DNA of 64,000 bases, taken from Agrococcus baldri (GTDB taxonomy: Bacteria > Actinomycetota > Actinomycetes > Actinomycetales > Microbacteriaceae). The notes under the pieces are model-generated. The model was not told where the DNA came from. It worked only from the letters and a program-made list of their open reading frames with translations, and ran no database searches. This document shows positions 49,257-57,926 of the stretch, in pieces; the first letter of the stretch is position 1, and the number at the start of each line of letters is the position of its first letter. The position numbers and the translations under genes are program-made. The DNA lies in NCBI GenBank assembly GCA_900114805.1, contig FOZN01000002.1, positions 496,001 through 560,000 on the forward strand, given 5' to 3'.

Positions 49257-50731
49257 CCGACGCCTCAAGGGAGCAGAGCATGCGCCGGCCCATCCGGCGC
49301 GTGAGCACGCTGCTGCTGATCATGTTCGTCGGGCTGTTCGGCTCGTCCACGATGATCCAGGCCGTGCAGGCCGATGCGCTGCAGGCCGACCCCCGCAACA
49401 CCCGCACGCTCTACGACTCGTTCGCCGTCGAGCGCGGCTCGATCGTCGTCGACGGCGTGCAGGTAGCGCTCTCCACCCCGTCGAACGACGAGTTCGAGTG
49501 GCAGCGCGAGTACCCGATGGGGCCGCTCTACGCGCACGTCACCGGCTACAACTCGCTCGGCCAGGGCAGCCGCGGCATCGAGGACGCCATGAACGAGGAG
49601 CTGACGGGCACCGCCAACAGCCAGTTCTTCGACCAGGTGCTCGCGACCCTGACGGGCGAGAGCCCCGCGGGCTCGTCGGTCGAGCTCACGATCGACGCGC
49701 AGGCGCAGCAGGCGGCGGCGGATGCGCTGGGCGACCGGGTGGGCGCGGTCGTCGCGCTCGATCCCGACACGGGCGACGTGCTCGCGATGTACTCGAGCCC
49801 CACGTACGACCCGAACCCCTTCGCGAGCCACAGCACCGCGGCCGTCACCGAGGTCTACGACCGGCTGCTGGCCGACCCGCAGGACCCCCTGCACAACCGC
49901 ACGATCGAGGGCGACCAGTTCACCCCCGGCTCGGTGTTCAAGGTGCTCATGCTCTCGGCGGCCCTGGAGTCGGGGCAGTTCACGCTCGACTCCGAGTTCG
50001 AGAACCCGGCAGAGCTGCAGCTGCCGCAGTCGACGCACGTCGTGCGCAATGCCTCCCGCGAGACCTGCGGGCCGGGCGAGACGGTGACGCTCGAGACGGC
50101 GTTCATCCTCTCCTGCAACATCCCCTTCGCCCAGCTCGCGCAGCAGCTGGGAGCGGACGCCATCGCGCAGCAGGCCGCAGCGTTCGGCTACGGGCAGACG
50201 CTCGACATCCCGCTCCGCGTGCAGGCGAGCAGCTATCCGAGCGATCTGAACGAGCCGAACCTGATGCTGACCGGCTTCGGCCAGCACGACGTTCGTGTCA
50301 CGCCGATGCAGATCGCGATGACGACGGCGGCGATCGCGAACGACGGCACGATGATGCAGCCGAACATGGTCGACCGCGTGCTCGCGCCGAACCTCGACGT
50401 GATCAGCGAGCCGGAGCCGACCATCCTGGGCAATCCCGTCTCCGCCGAGGTCGCCGCTCAGGTGCGCGCCTCGATGGAGCTCGGCGTGCAGGAGGGCCTC
50501 GCCACCAACGCGCAGATCGACGGCGTGACGGTCGGCGGCAAGACCGGCACCGCCGAGCGAGGCGAGGGCCGGTCGTTCAACCTGTGGTTCACGGGATACG
50601 GAGAACTGGACGATCAGAGCGTGGCAGTCGCCGTCGTGGTCGTGCCAGATGAGAACATCGTCGGTGACACTTCAAACGTGATCGCCGCGCCAATCGGGAG
50701 AGCAGTGATCGAGGCGGTGCTGAACTCATGA
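49253..50731 (+). CDS. pbpA: class B penicillin-binding protein PbpA
   Basis: 492 aa. One N-terminal anchor (VSTLLLIMFVGLFGSSTMIQ), a dimerisation domain with YNSLGQGSRGIEDAMNEELTG, then the transpeptidase: SxxK as TPGSVFKVL, SxN as ILSCNIPFAQL, KTG as GGKTGTAERG. Cross-links new peptidoglycan with RodA. Between rodA and the kinase genes, overlapping both by 4 bp. Confidence 0.95.
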   Translation: MTDASREQSMRRPIRRVSTLLLIMFVGLFGSSTMIQAVQADALQADPRNTRTLYDSFAVERGSIVVDGVQVALSTPSNDEFEWQREYPMGPLYAHVTGYNSLGQGSRGIEDAMNEELTGTANSQFFDQVLATLTGESPAGSSVELTIDAQAQQAAADALGDRVGAVVALDPDTGDVLAMYSSPTYDPNPFASHSTAAVTEVYDRLLADPQDPLHNRTIEGDQFTPGSVFKVLMLSAALESGQFTLDSEFENPAELQLPQSTHVVRNASRETCGPGETVTLETAFILSCNIPFAQLAQQLGADAIAQQAAAFGYGQTLDIPLRVQASSYPSDLNEPNLMLTGFGQHDVRVTPMQIAMTTAAIANDGTMMQPNMVDRVLAPNLDVISEPEPTILGNPVSAEVAAQVRASMELGVQEGLATNAQIDGVTVGGKTGTAERGEGRSFNLWFTGYGELDDQSVAVAVVVVPDENIVGDTSNVIAAPIGRAVIEAVLNS

Positions 50732-52473
50732 GACCATCCAGCGGACTCACCTTCGGTGGGCGATACCAGCTGACCAGCCGGATCGCCATCGGCGGCATGG
50801 GCGAGGTCTGGCAGGCGACCGACCAGGTCATCGGTCGGACCGTCGCACTCAAGATCCTCAAGGACGAGTACATGGGCGATCCCGGGTTCCTCGAGCGCTT
50901 CCGCGCCGAGGCCCGGCACGCCGCGCTCGTCAACCACGAGGGCATCGCGAACGTGTTCGACTACGGCGAGGAGGAGGGCAGCGCCTTCCTCGTGATGGAG
51001 CTCGTGCCCGGAGAGCCGCTCAGCGCGATCCTCGACCGCGACCGCACGCTCTCGGCGGACAAGGTGCTCGACATCGTCGCGCAGACCTCTGCCGCGCTGC
51101 ACGCCGCCCACCAGGCGGGGCTCGTGCACCGCGATATCAAGCCCGGCAACCTGCTCATCACGCCTGAGGGCCGGGTGAAGATCACCGACTTCGGCATCGC
51201 TCGCATCGCCGACCAGGTGCCGCTGACCGCGACCGGCCAGGTGATGGGCACGGTGCAGTACCTCTCGCCCGAGCAGGCCTCTGGCCAGCAGGCGGCGCCG
51301 TCGACCGACATCTACTCGCTCGGCATCGTCGCCTACGAGGCGCTCGCCGGCCGGCGGCCCTTCACGGGCGAGTCGCAGGTCGCCATCGCCATGTCGCACA
51401 TCAACGACGCACCGCCGGACCTGCCCGGCTCGGTGCCGGAGCCGGTGCGCAACCTGGTGCTCTCCTGCATCGCGAAGACCCCGGCCGACCGGCCCACCTC
51501 AGCCGCGCACCTGTCGCGCGCAGCGACCATGCTGCGGCGAGGCGACATCGCCGGTGCCGCGGCGATCGTGCCCGGCATCGCCTCGACCGACTCGTTCGCG
51601 ACGATCGACTCGCCCACCCAGGCGGCGACGCGAGTCATCACCACGCAGTCCAGCCCGGCGACCGCCGCGCTGCCGGTTGCCGCAGCGACGACCGCGACGG
51701 CTCGCACCCGCGAGCGTCGCCGCACGAATCCGTGGATCTGGCCGGTCGTGATCCTGGCCGTGCTGCTGGTGGCGGCAGGCGTCGCGATCGTCATGATGCT
51801 GCTCAACCAGCAGCAGGTGCCGCCGCAGGCCTCCGACACCTCGCAGGTGCCGACCGGGCCGGCGGAGGTGGCCGTCGACGAGTCGGCCTTCATCGGCATG
51901 ACCGAGGCCGAGTTCCGGAACGCCGTCGAAGCGCTCGGCCTGGTGCCGGAGGTGACCACGGGAGACCCGGCGACGAACCCCGACGACGTGGCGACGATCT
52001 ACGCCGTCGACCCGACCGGCTCGGTGCCGGAGGGTTCGACCGTGACCGGCACCATCCACGCCCCCGTCGCTGCGATCGAGGACCCGACGACTGCGCCGCG
52101 GCTGCAGGGCGACGGCGACCCGGATGCGCTCGAGCCCGGCACGGCCTACGTCATCGAGTGGGATGCGGCCACGTGCCCGGCGGGCTACGCGCTCGACGGC
52201 TACGACGTGACCATCAACTGGGCGGACGGCTCAGAGCAGGTCGAGCCCACCGGCGGTGCGCAGCTGAACATCACGCAGATGCCGGTCGGCGAGAACGACT
52301 TCTCCTACAGCTACGACTGCGCCATCGAGGGCGGTCAGACGCTCACGAGCGGTGCATCGCCCGTGCTCACGCTCACCGCCGTGGAGCCCGAGCCGACGCC
52401 GGAGCCGACCCCCGATCCGGAACCGACGCTGCCCGAGGTGACGCTGCCCGTGGAGCCGCCCGAGGGGCCGTGA
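50728..52473 (+). CDS. pknA: Ser/Thr protein kinase PknA with atypical extracellular domain
   Basis: 581 aa. Kinase domain 12-275: IGGMGEVW, K42, HRDIKPGN (D136), DFG (D154), activation loop TATGQVMGTVQYLSPEQ. One helix (PWIWPVVILAVLLVAAGVAIVMML) leads to an extracellular part with one PASTA-like unit (IGMTEAEFRNAVEALGLVPEV). The rest is a Cys-paired beta-type domain (ATCPAGYALDGYDV ... SYSYDCAIEGG) and a Pro/Glu-rich tail. Most PknA proteins lack such an external part, so it may sense a wall component. ATG overlaps pbpA by 4 bp. Confidence 0.93.
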   Translation: MRPSSGLTFGGRYQLTSRIAIGGMGEVWQATDQVIGRTVALKILKDEYMGDPGFLERFRAEARHAALVNHEGIANVFDYGEEEGSAFLVMELVPGEPLSAILDRDRTLSADKVLDIVAQTSAALHAAHQAGLVHRDIKPGNLLITPEGRVKITDFGIARIADQVPLTATGQVMGTVQYLSPEQASGQQAAPSTDIYSLGIVAYEALAGRRPFTGESQVAIAMSHINDAPPDLPGSVPEPVRNLVLSCIAKTPADRPTSAAHLSRAATMLRRGDIAGAAAIVPGIASTDSFATIDSPTQAATRVITTQSSPATAALPVAAATTATARTRERRRTNPWIWPVVILAVLLVAAGVAIVMMLLNQQQVPPQASDTSQVPTGPAEVAVDESAFIGMTEAEFRNAVEALGLVPEVTTGDPATNPDDVATIYAVDPTGSVPEGSTVTGTIHAPVAAIEDPTTAPRLQGDGDPDALEPGTAYVIEWDAATCPAGYALDGYDVTINWADGSEQVEPTGGAQLNITQMPVGENDFSYSYDCAIEGGQTLTSGASPVLTLTAVEPEPTPEPTPDPEPTLPEVTLPVEPPEGP

Positions 52474-52487
52474 CCGGTCGCGTGACG

Positions 52488-52493
52488 TAGAAT
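52488..52493 (+). promoter_or_regulatory. putative internal -10 (TAGAAT) for pknB
   Basis: TAGAAT in the 81-bp gap between pknA and pknB, the only wide gap in this operon, suggesting an extra promoter; GAGGAGAGGAG precedes the GTG start. Confidence 0.5.
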
Positions 52494-52554
52494 CGACCGA
52501 TCCCTGCTCGCGCCGGGGTCTGGCCGGAGACCACGGACGAGGAGAGGAGCGGCG

Positions 52555-54369
52555 GTGACCGACAGCATCATCGCGTCGCTGCGCACCCTCGGCGACCGCT
52601 ACGAGATCGGCGAGCTCATCGGCCAGGGCGGCATGGCGGAGGTGCACCTCGCCCGCGACACCCGCCTCGACCGGCAGGTGGCGGTCAAGCTGCTCAAGCC
52701 CGAGCTCTCGAAGGACCCGGAGTTCCGCACCCGCTTCCGGCAGGAGGCGCAGTCGGCGGCCCGGATGTCGCATCCCACCGTCGTGCGCGTCTTCGATGCC
52801 GGCGAGGAGCCAGCGGTCGACGCCGAGGGCGAGCCGGCCGCCGTGCCGTACATCGTCATGGAGTACGTCGACGGCCGCATGGTGAAGGACATCATCGCTG
52901 AGGGCCCGTTGCCGGAGGCCGAGGCGGTGCGCATCACGAAGGGCATCCTCACCGCCCTCGAGTACTCCCACCGCGCCGGCATCGTGCATCGCGACATCAA
53001 GCCCGGCAACGTCATGGTCACACCCGGCGGCCAGATCAAGGTGATGGACTTCGGCATCGCCCGCGCAGTCAGCGAGACCAGCGCCAACGTGGCCCAGACC
53101 GGCACCATCCTCGGCACCGCCGGCTACTTCTCCCCCGAGCAGGCCCGCGGCGAGTCGGTCGACGCCCGCACCGACCTGTACTCCACCGGCGTCATCCTCT
53201 TCGAGCTGCTCACGGGCGAGCCCCCGTTCAGCGCCGACACCGCGGTCGGGGTGGCCTATCAGCACGTCGCCGAGGAGCCGCCGACCACCTCGTCGGTCAC
53301 GCCCGGCGTCACGCCGCAGATGGACTCGGTGGTGCAGAAGGCGCTGCAGAAGCCGCGCGACGACCGCTTCCAGACGGCCACCGAGTTCAAGCAGGCACTG
53401 GACGACGCGCTCGCCGGTGTGCTCGTGCCGCTCGTGAAGACGCACACGGCACCGCTCGAGATCGGCGCGGCGACCACGATGTTCGCCGCGCTCGCCTCCG
53501 ACGATCCCGCCGCCGACGAGGTGCAGCCCGCGCGCACCCGCAGGCCGCATCTGGCCTGGCTGTGGGCGGCTGTCGCGCTCATCGCCGTGCTGGTGGTGGG
53601 CGCCGGCGTCTGGGCCTTCAGCCTCGGCAACCTGCCGATCGCGGGCCTCTCCACGCCCGTCCCCGACGTCATCTCCATGCAGGAGGAGGACGCGATCGCC
53701 GCGGTCGAGGCCGCCGGCTTGCGGGTGGAGGTGCGCCGCACGATCGACGCCGCCCCCGCCGGCACCGTGCTGCGCTCCGAGCCCGAGGCGGGCGTCAACA
53801 TCGCGCCCGGCGCCCCGGTGCAGCTGGTGATCTCGACCGGTCCTCCGCCGGAGCCGCTCATGAGCGTCTCCAACCTGACGGAGGCGCACGCCCGCCAAGC
53901 GCTGGAGGCCGCGGGCTACACCGTGGGGGAGGTGACCCGCGCCACCTCCCCGACCGTGGCTGCCGACCATGTGCTCAGCACCGAGCCGAGCGCCGGCACC
54001 GATGTGTCGCAGGGCGCGATCATCAATCTCGTGCTCTCCAACGGCAACGTCACCGTCCCCGACGTGACGAGCCTGCCGATCGCCTCGGCCGCCACGACGA
54101 TGCAGGATCTCGGCCTCACCGTCGAGCGCCGCTACACCCTGCGCTGCATGGGCGGCGACGTGGTCGAGCAGTCGCTCGCACCCGGCGACCACCCGCAGGG
54201 CAGCACCATCACGCTGCTCTACTGCAACGGCCAGCCCCCGCCCCCGCCCGAGCCGGAGCCCGAGCCCGAGCCCGAGCCAGATCCCCAGCCGAGCTCTCCT
54301 GGCAACGGGAACGGCGGCGGCAACGGCGGCGGGAACGGCGGCGGCGGAGGCGGCGGCGACGACGGCTGA
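52555..54369 (+). CDS. pknB: Ser/Thr protein kinase PknB with three PASTA domains
   Basis: 604 aa. Kinase: GQGGMAEVH, K45, HRDIKPGN (D147), DFG (D165), activation loop AQTGTILGTAGYFSPEQ with autophosphorylation threonines. Transmembrane helix near 330-352, then three PASTA repeats (PVPDVISMQEEDAIAAV, MSVSNLTEAHARQALEAAG, TVPDVTSLPIASAATTMQD) that bind muropeptides or lipid II. The third PASTA has two cysteines. The C-terminus is a Pro-Glu then Gly-Asn low-complexity tail (EPEPEPEPEPDP, GGGNGGGNGG). Most actinobacterial PknBs have four PASTA repeats; here there are three. Confidence 0.95.
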   Translation: MTDSIIASLRTLGDRYEIGELIGQGGMAEVHLARDTRLDRQVAVKLLKPELSKDPEFRTRFRQEAQSAARMSHPTVVRVFDAGEEPAVDAEGEPAAVPYIVMEYVDGRMVKDIIAEGPLPEAEAVRITKGILTALEYSHRAGIVHRDIKPGNVMVTPGGQIKVMDFGIARAVSETSANVAQTGTILGTAGYFSPEQARGESVDARTDLYSTGVILFELLTGEPPFSADTAVGVAYQHVAEEPPTTSSVTPGVTPQMDSVVQKALQKPRDDRFQTATEFKQALDDALAGVLVPLVKTHTAPLEIGAATTMFAALASDDPAADEVQPARTRRPHLAWLWAAVALIAVLVVGAGVWAFSLGNLPIAGLSTPVPDVISMQEEDAIAAVEAAGLRVEVRRTIDAAPAGTVLRSEPEAGVNIAPGAPVQLVISTGPPPEPLMSVSNLTEAHARQALEAAGYTVGEVTRATSPTVAADHVLSTEPSAGTDVSQGAIINLVLSNGNVTVPDVTSLPIASAATTMQDLGLTVERRYTLRCMGGDVVEQSLAPGDHPQGSTITLLYCNGQPPPPPEPEPEPEPEPDPQPSSPGNGNGGGNGGGNGGGGGGGDDG

Positions 54370-54387
54370 TCCCGCCCGTGGCCTGGG

Positions 54388-55068
54388 CTACGCGATGTGG
54401 TCGGGCGGCGGCGCCAGCGTCATGAGCGGTGCCCTGCCTGAAGCCAGGGCCGCAGCGCCGGAGAGACCGGCGGTCTCGAGCCAGTTGCCGAGCATCCGGT
54501 AGCCGCCCTCGGTGAGCACCGACTCCGGGTGGAACTGCACGCCCCACAGCGGGGCCGCACGGTGCTCGACGGCCATGATCACGCCGGTCGCGTGCGCGCC
54601 CGCGTCGCCCGACGCATCCGGCACCGTGCGCGCGGTGACGCGCAGCGCATCCGGCAGCGTGCCATCGACGATCGCCAGCGAGTGGTACCGGGTCGCGGTG
54701 AGCGGGCTCGGCAGCCCGGCGAACACCATCGAGTCGTCGTGCTCGACCAGGCTGGTCTTGCCGTGCATGAGCTCCGGCGCGTGCGTGACGACACCGCCGA
54801 GCGCCTCCGCGATCGCCTGGTGGCCCAGGCACACCCCGAGCAGCGGCGTGCCGGTCTCGATGGCGGCGTGCACCATCGGGATGGAGACGCCGGCGTCGGC
54901 GGGCGCACCCGGCCCCGGCGAGAGCAGCACCGCATCCCACTCGGTGATCGCGGATGCGTCGACACGGTCGTTGCGCACCACCTCGACCTCGGCGCCCAGC
55001 TCCTGCAGATAGCCGGCGAGCGTGTAGACGAACGAGTCGAAGTTGTCGACGACGAGGATGCGGGTCAT
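54388..55068 (-). CDS. glutamine amidotransferase, PabA/TrpG type
   Basis: 226 aa. Class I amidotransferase: VVDNFDSFVYTLAGYLQELG, nucleophile Cys in GVCLGHQAIAEALGG, and the His-Glu pair in FHPESVLTEGGY. Supplies ammonia for 4-amino-4-deoxychorismate (folate) or anthranilate synthesis. The partner PabB/TrpE is not adjacent. Its position next to pknB is a conserved actinobacterial arrangement. ATG overlaps the small membrane gene by 4 bp. Confidence 0.92.
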   Translation of the reverse strand: MTRILVVDNFDSFVYTLAGYLQELGAEVEVVRNDRVDASAITEWDAVLLSPGPGAPADAGVSIPMVHAAIETGTPLLGVCLGHQAIAEALGGVVTHAPELMHGKTSLVEHDDSMVFAGLPSPLTATRYHSLAIVDGTLPDALRVTARTVPDASGDAGAHATGVIMAVEHRAAPLWGVQFHPESVLTEGGYRMLGNWLETAGLSGAAALASGRAPLMTLAPPPDHIA

Positions 55069-55262
55069 GCGGTGCCTTCGATCGGTGCGTGCCCGGCGCC
55101 GGCTGCTCCGAGCACCGGGTCGGGGGTGGGGAAGAACTCCTGCATGATCCACGGGTAGAGGTGGAAGATCAGCAGGTACACGATGCCCGCCAGCAGCGCG
55201 AGCGCGAGCAGCAGCCTGACGGGCCAGGGGCCGGGCAGGGCTCGCCAGATGGCCGCGTACAT
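55065..55262 (-). CDS. 65-residue membrane protein between sortase and PabA
   Basis: MYAAIWRALPGPWPVRLLLALALLA... then HLYPWIMQEFFPTPDPVL: one helix and a short external tail. The ATG overlaps the sortase stop (TGATG) and its stop overlaps pabA (ATGA), so all three are coupled. This family is common in this cluster in Micrococcales, but I know no function. Confidence 0.85.
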   Translation of the reverse strand: MYAAIWRALPGPWPVRLLLALALLAGIVYLLIFHLYPWIMQEFFPTPDPVLGAAGAGHAPIEGTA

Positions 55263-56008
55263 CAGGCCCTGCCCAGCGTCTGCGCGAGCTCGGCCGGCAT
55301 GCCCTCGGCCGCGCTCTGCCAGCCGACCATCGTCGCGTAGGCGATCAGGCGGCCGGCGGGCGACCACTCGGGATTGCAGGTGGTGATGGTGAGGTATCGG
55401 CCGTCGGCGGGCGTCTGCGGCTGCTGCGGCACCGGCGCAACCACGCCGACGCCGGTGGGGGCGACGTACTCGTGGTTGCGGAACTCGTAGACGTACCAGG
55501 CCTCGCTCGTCTGCACGTAGATGCGGTCGCCGATGCGCATCTCATCGAGATGCGTGAAGGGGCCGCCCTGGCCGTTGCGGTGGCCGGCGATCGCGACGTT
55601 GCCCAGCTCGCCCGGCAGCGCCGAGTCGCTGTAGTGCGCGAGCCCCTGCTCGAGCGAGTCGAGCACCGCACGACTGGTGCCCTCACCGACCGCGCGCTCG
55701 AACTCGCCCAGTCGCGGGATGTACATGACGGCGAAGGATGCCCCCTCTGCCGCCGCGCTCTCGGCCGGCGGCTCGTCGGTGCGCAGCTGCGCATCCACCG
55801 GGGCGACGATCGTCGGACCGAGCTCTGCGGCGAAGGCCTGCGCGGCCTGCTGCTGCCGCTCGCCCATCACGGCATCGGCGAGCGCGAACTGCCAGCCGGC
55901 ATAGCCGAGCGCGAGCACACCGAGCGTCAGCAGCAGCTCGCCCAGCACGCTCGCGAAGGTGGCACGGCGCCGCGGTCGACGCCGGCGCTCCCGCTGCTGC
56001 CTGGCCAC
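55262..56008 (-). CDS. class E sortase
   Basis: 248 aa transpeptidase. Basic N-terminus, one helix (LLLTLGVLALGYAGWQFAL), then the sortase barrel with catalytic H143 (AGHRNGQGG), C211 (TITTCNPEW) and R220 (SPAGRLIAY). Class E enzymes usually recognise LAXTG and anchor proteins to peptidoglycan. A GTG start preceded by TAGAAT at six bases makes it leaderless. The LPRTG protein at 24.6-27.8 kb is a possible but not ideal substrate. Confidence 0.94.
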   Translation of the reverse strand: MARQQRERRRRPRRRATFASVLGELLLTLGVLALGYAGWQFALADAVMGERQQQAAQAFAAELGPTIVAPVDAQLRTDEPPAESAAAEGASFAVMYIPRLGEFERAVGEGTSRAVLDSLEQGLAHYSDSALPGELGNVAIAGHRNGQGGPFTHLDEMRIGDRIYVQTSEAWYVYEFRNHEYVAPTGVGVVAPVPQQPQTPADGRYLTITTCNPEWSPAGRLIAYATMVGWQSAAEGMPAELAQTLGRA

Positions 56009-56014
56009 GGGCCA

Positions 56015-56020
56015 ATTCTA
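56015..56020 (-). promoter_or_regulatory. putative -10 (TAGAAT) of leaderless sortase operon
   Basis: TAGAAT on the minus strand, six bases before the GTG at 56008. Confidence 0.6.
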
Positions 56021-56034
56021 GGCCCCGCCTGCAT

Positions 56035-56040
56035 TACCAT
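56035..56040 (+). promoter_or_regulatory. putative -10 (TACCAT) of crgA
   Basis: TACCAT, eight bases before ATG 56049; divergent from the sortase promoter. Confidence 0.4.
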
Positions 56041-56048
56041 GGGGTTCC

Positions 56049-56312
56049 ATGAGCCCCAGCGAGAAGTCTGTCGAGAAGGCGTCGGCCGCGCGCCGCACCA
56101 AGGGTCGAGAGCGCAACCCGCACGACGAGCAGCGGAACCCGGCCTGGTTCAAGCCGGTCATGTTCGGCTTCATGCTCTTCGGATTCCTGTGGGTGATCGT
56201 CTACTACATCTCCGCGCAGACGCTGCCGGTGGCGAGCCTCGGTCCGTGGAACATCGTGATCGGCTTCGGCGTCATGTTCGTCGGCTTCATCATGACCACG
56301 CGGTGGAAGTAG
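56049..56312 (+). CDS. crgA: cell-division protein CrgA
   Basis: 87 aa. A soluble basic N-terminus, then NPAWFKPVMFGFMLFGFLWVIVYYIS and PWNIVIGFGVMFVGFIMTTRWK, the two helices and hairpin of CrgA. It recruits FtsZ/FtsQ/PBPs at the septum in mycobacteria and streptomycetes. Conserved position between sortase and rhomboid genes. Confidence 0.95.
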   Translation: MSPSEKSVEKASAARRTKGRERNPHDEQRNPAWFKPVMFGFMLFGFLWVIVYYISAQTLPVASLGPWNIVIGFGVMFVGFIMTTRWK

Positions 56313-56320
56313 CGCGAATC

Positions 56321-56364
56321 ACACCGGTGTAGTTCTCCCCAGCTGTGGAGAGAACTGTGGATAA
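56321..56364. promoter_or_regulatory. crgA/rhomboid intergenic: palindrome, hairpin and perfect DnaA box
   Basis: ACACCGGTGT (56321-56330) is a perfect palindrome; GTTCTC (56332-56337)/GAGAAC (56350-56355) forms a hairpin. TGTGGATAA (56356-56364) is an exact DnaA box on the minus strand, preceded by a two-mismatch copy at 56344. The hairpin may terminate both convergent genes; the DnaA boxes fit the near-origin position. Confidence 0.5.
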
Positions 56365-56367
56365 CCT

Positions 56368-57237
56368 CTAGAGGGCGGTGCCCACCCGCAGCGCGAACAG
56401 CGCCGCCAGCGCGAGCGCGACCGCCGCGATGACCAGCCAGGCGGCCTTAGTCGCCTGATCGCCGCGCATCCGCTTGTGCGCGAGTCCGATGCCGAACCCG
56501 AGCGCCAGGCCGATCGCGAGCCCGCCCACGTGCGCCGACCACGAGATGCCGCCGAGCACGAAGGTCAGCACCAGGTTGATGCCGACCACCAGCAGCAGCG
56601 CCGGCTGCACGCGGCCGAGCATGCGCTGCATGCCGATGGCCATGCCGAACAGCGCGTAGATCGCGCCCGAGGCGCCCACCACCGCCGACATGGGCGTGAG
56701 CCAGGCGACCGCGACGGCCGCGCCGGCCGCACTGACGATGTAGGCGGCGAGGAAGGGCAGCCTGCCGATGCGCTGCTCGATCGACGGCCCCACCATCCAC
56801 AGCACGAGCATGTTGAAGGCAAAGTGCAGCAGGCCGGCGTGCACGAGCGCGTAGGTGACGAAGCGCCACGGCTGCAGGATGCCGGCGCCGATCTGGTAGG
56901 CGAACAGGTTGGTCACGAAGCCGCCGGTCAGCAGCTGCAGCACGCCGACCATCGCGGTCACGGCGATGATCGTCATCGTCACCGGGGCGGGCTGCCCGAA
57001 CCACCGGCGCACGCGGGAGCCGACCGCGGTGCGGGGGCCGCCGTGCGCGACGCGCGTCTCGCGGTGCAGCGTGCGCTGCTCCTGCGCGAGCTCGCGCACG
57101 CAGTCGGGGCAGCGCACGCCGACAGGCGCCTGCTGCTGGCACTGCCCGCACACGGTGCGGCCGCAGCGCGAGCACAGCACCCAGCTGACGCGGTCTGGGT
57201 GCCGGTAGCACCGGTCAGCGGGCGCTGCAGCTGTCAC
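56368..57237 (-). CDS. rhomboid-family intramembrane protease with N-terminal zinc finger
   Basis: 289 aa. N-terminal cysteine pairs (CYRHPD, CSRCGRTVCGQC, CPDC) form a B-box-like zinc site. Six helices follow; LVHAGLLHFAFNMLVLWMVG and the catalytic GASGAIYALFGM (Ser) with the His in SWSAHVGGLAIG form the Ser-His dyad. Typical of this cluster. GTG 57237 is used; no RBS is evident. Confidence 0.93.
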   Translation of the reverse strand: MTAAAPADRCYRHPDRVSWVLCSRCGRTVCGQCQQQAPVGVRCPDCVRELAQEQRTLHRETRVAHGGPRTAVGSRVRRWFGQPAPVTMTIIAVTAMVGVLQLLTGGFVTNLFAYQIGAGILQPWRFVTYALVHAGLLHFAFNMLVLWMVGPSIEQRIGRLPFLAAYIVSAAGAAVAVAWLTPMSAVVGASGAIYALFGMAIGMQRMLGRVQPALLLVVGINLVLTFVLGGISWSAHVGGLAIGLALGFGIGLAHKRMRGDQATKAAWLVIAAVALALAALFALRVGTAL

Positions 57238-57244
57238 CGAGGGC

Positions 57245-57784
57245 TCAGACCTGCTGGATGTCGACGCTCTCGATGACGACGTCCTCGAGCGGCTTGTCGC
57301 GGCCGTCGGTCGCGACGGCCTGAATCTGGTCGACGACCCGCTGCGAGGCCTCGTCCTCGACCAGGCCGAAGATCGTGTGCTTGCCCTGCAGCCACGGGGT
57401 GGCGACCGTCGAGATGAAGAACTGCGAGCCGTTCGTGCCCTTGCCCATCTGGATGCCGGCATTGGCCATCGCGAGCACGTACGGGGCGTTGAACGTGAGC
57501 TCGGGGTGGATCTCGTCGTCGAACTGGTAGCCGGGGCCGCCAACGCCCTGCCCGAGCGGGTCGCCACCCTGGATCATGAAGTCGGGGATGATGCGGTGGA
57601 AGATCGTGCCGTCGTAGAGCGGGGCGGTCGACTTCTCGCCGGTGGCCGGGTGCGTCCACTCGCGAGCACCGGTGGCGAGCTCGACGAAGTTCTTGACGGT
57701 GGTGGGGGCGTGGTCGCCGAGGAGGTTGACCTTGATCTCGCCGAGAGACGTGCGGATCGTTGCGACAGCAGTGTGGTGAGCCAT
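57245..57784 (-). CDS. ppiA: cyclophilin-type peptidyl-prolyl isomerase
   Basis: 179 aa, cytosolic. VNLLGDHAPTTVKNFVELATG, FHRIIPDFMIQGGDP (catalytic R and F), NGSQFFISTVATPWLQGKHTIFG. All active-site positions match bacterial cyclophilin A. GGAGG lies 8 bp before the ATG. Accelerates proline isomerisation in protein folding; conserved next to the origin block. The rhomboid gene begins 7 bp after its stop. Confidence 0.95.
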   Translation of the reverse strand: MAHHTAVATIRTSLGEIKVNLLGDHAPTTVKNFVELATGAREWTHPATGEKSTAPLYDGTIFHRIIPDFMIQGGDPLGQGVGGPGYQFDDEIHPELTFNAPYVLAMANAGIQMGKGTNGSQFFISTVATPWLQGKHTIFGLVEDEASQRVVDQIQAVATDGRDKPLEDVVIESVDIQQV

Positions 57785-57926
57785 GCCTCGATCCTCCCAC
57801 AGGAGCGGGGCCGCGACGCGGCTGCGGCAGCCGGGTTCGATGACAGCGAAACCCGTACACACTGAGTGACGCCCACAGGAAAACCTGCAAGGATGACGCC
57901 CAGGCTTCGACCACGGAAGGACAGAT

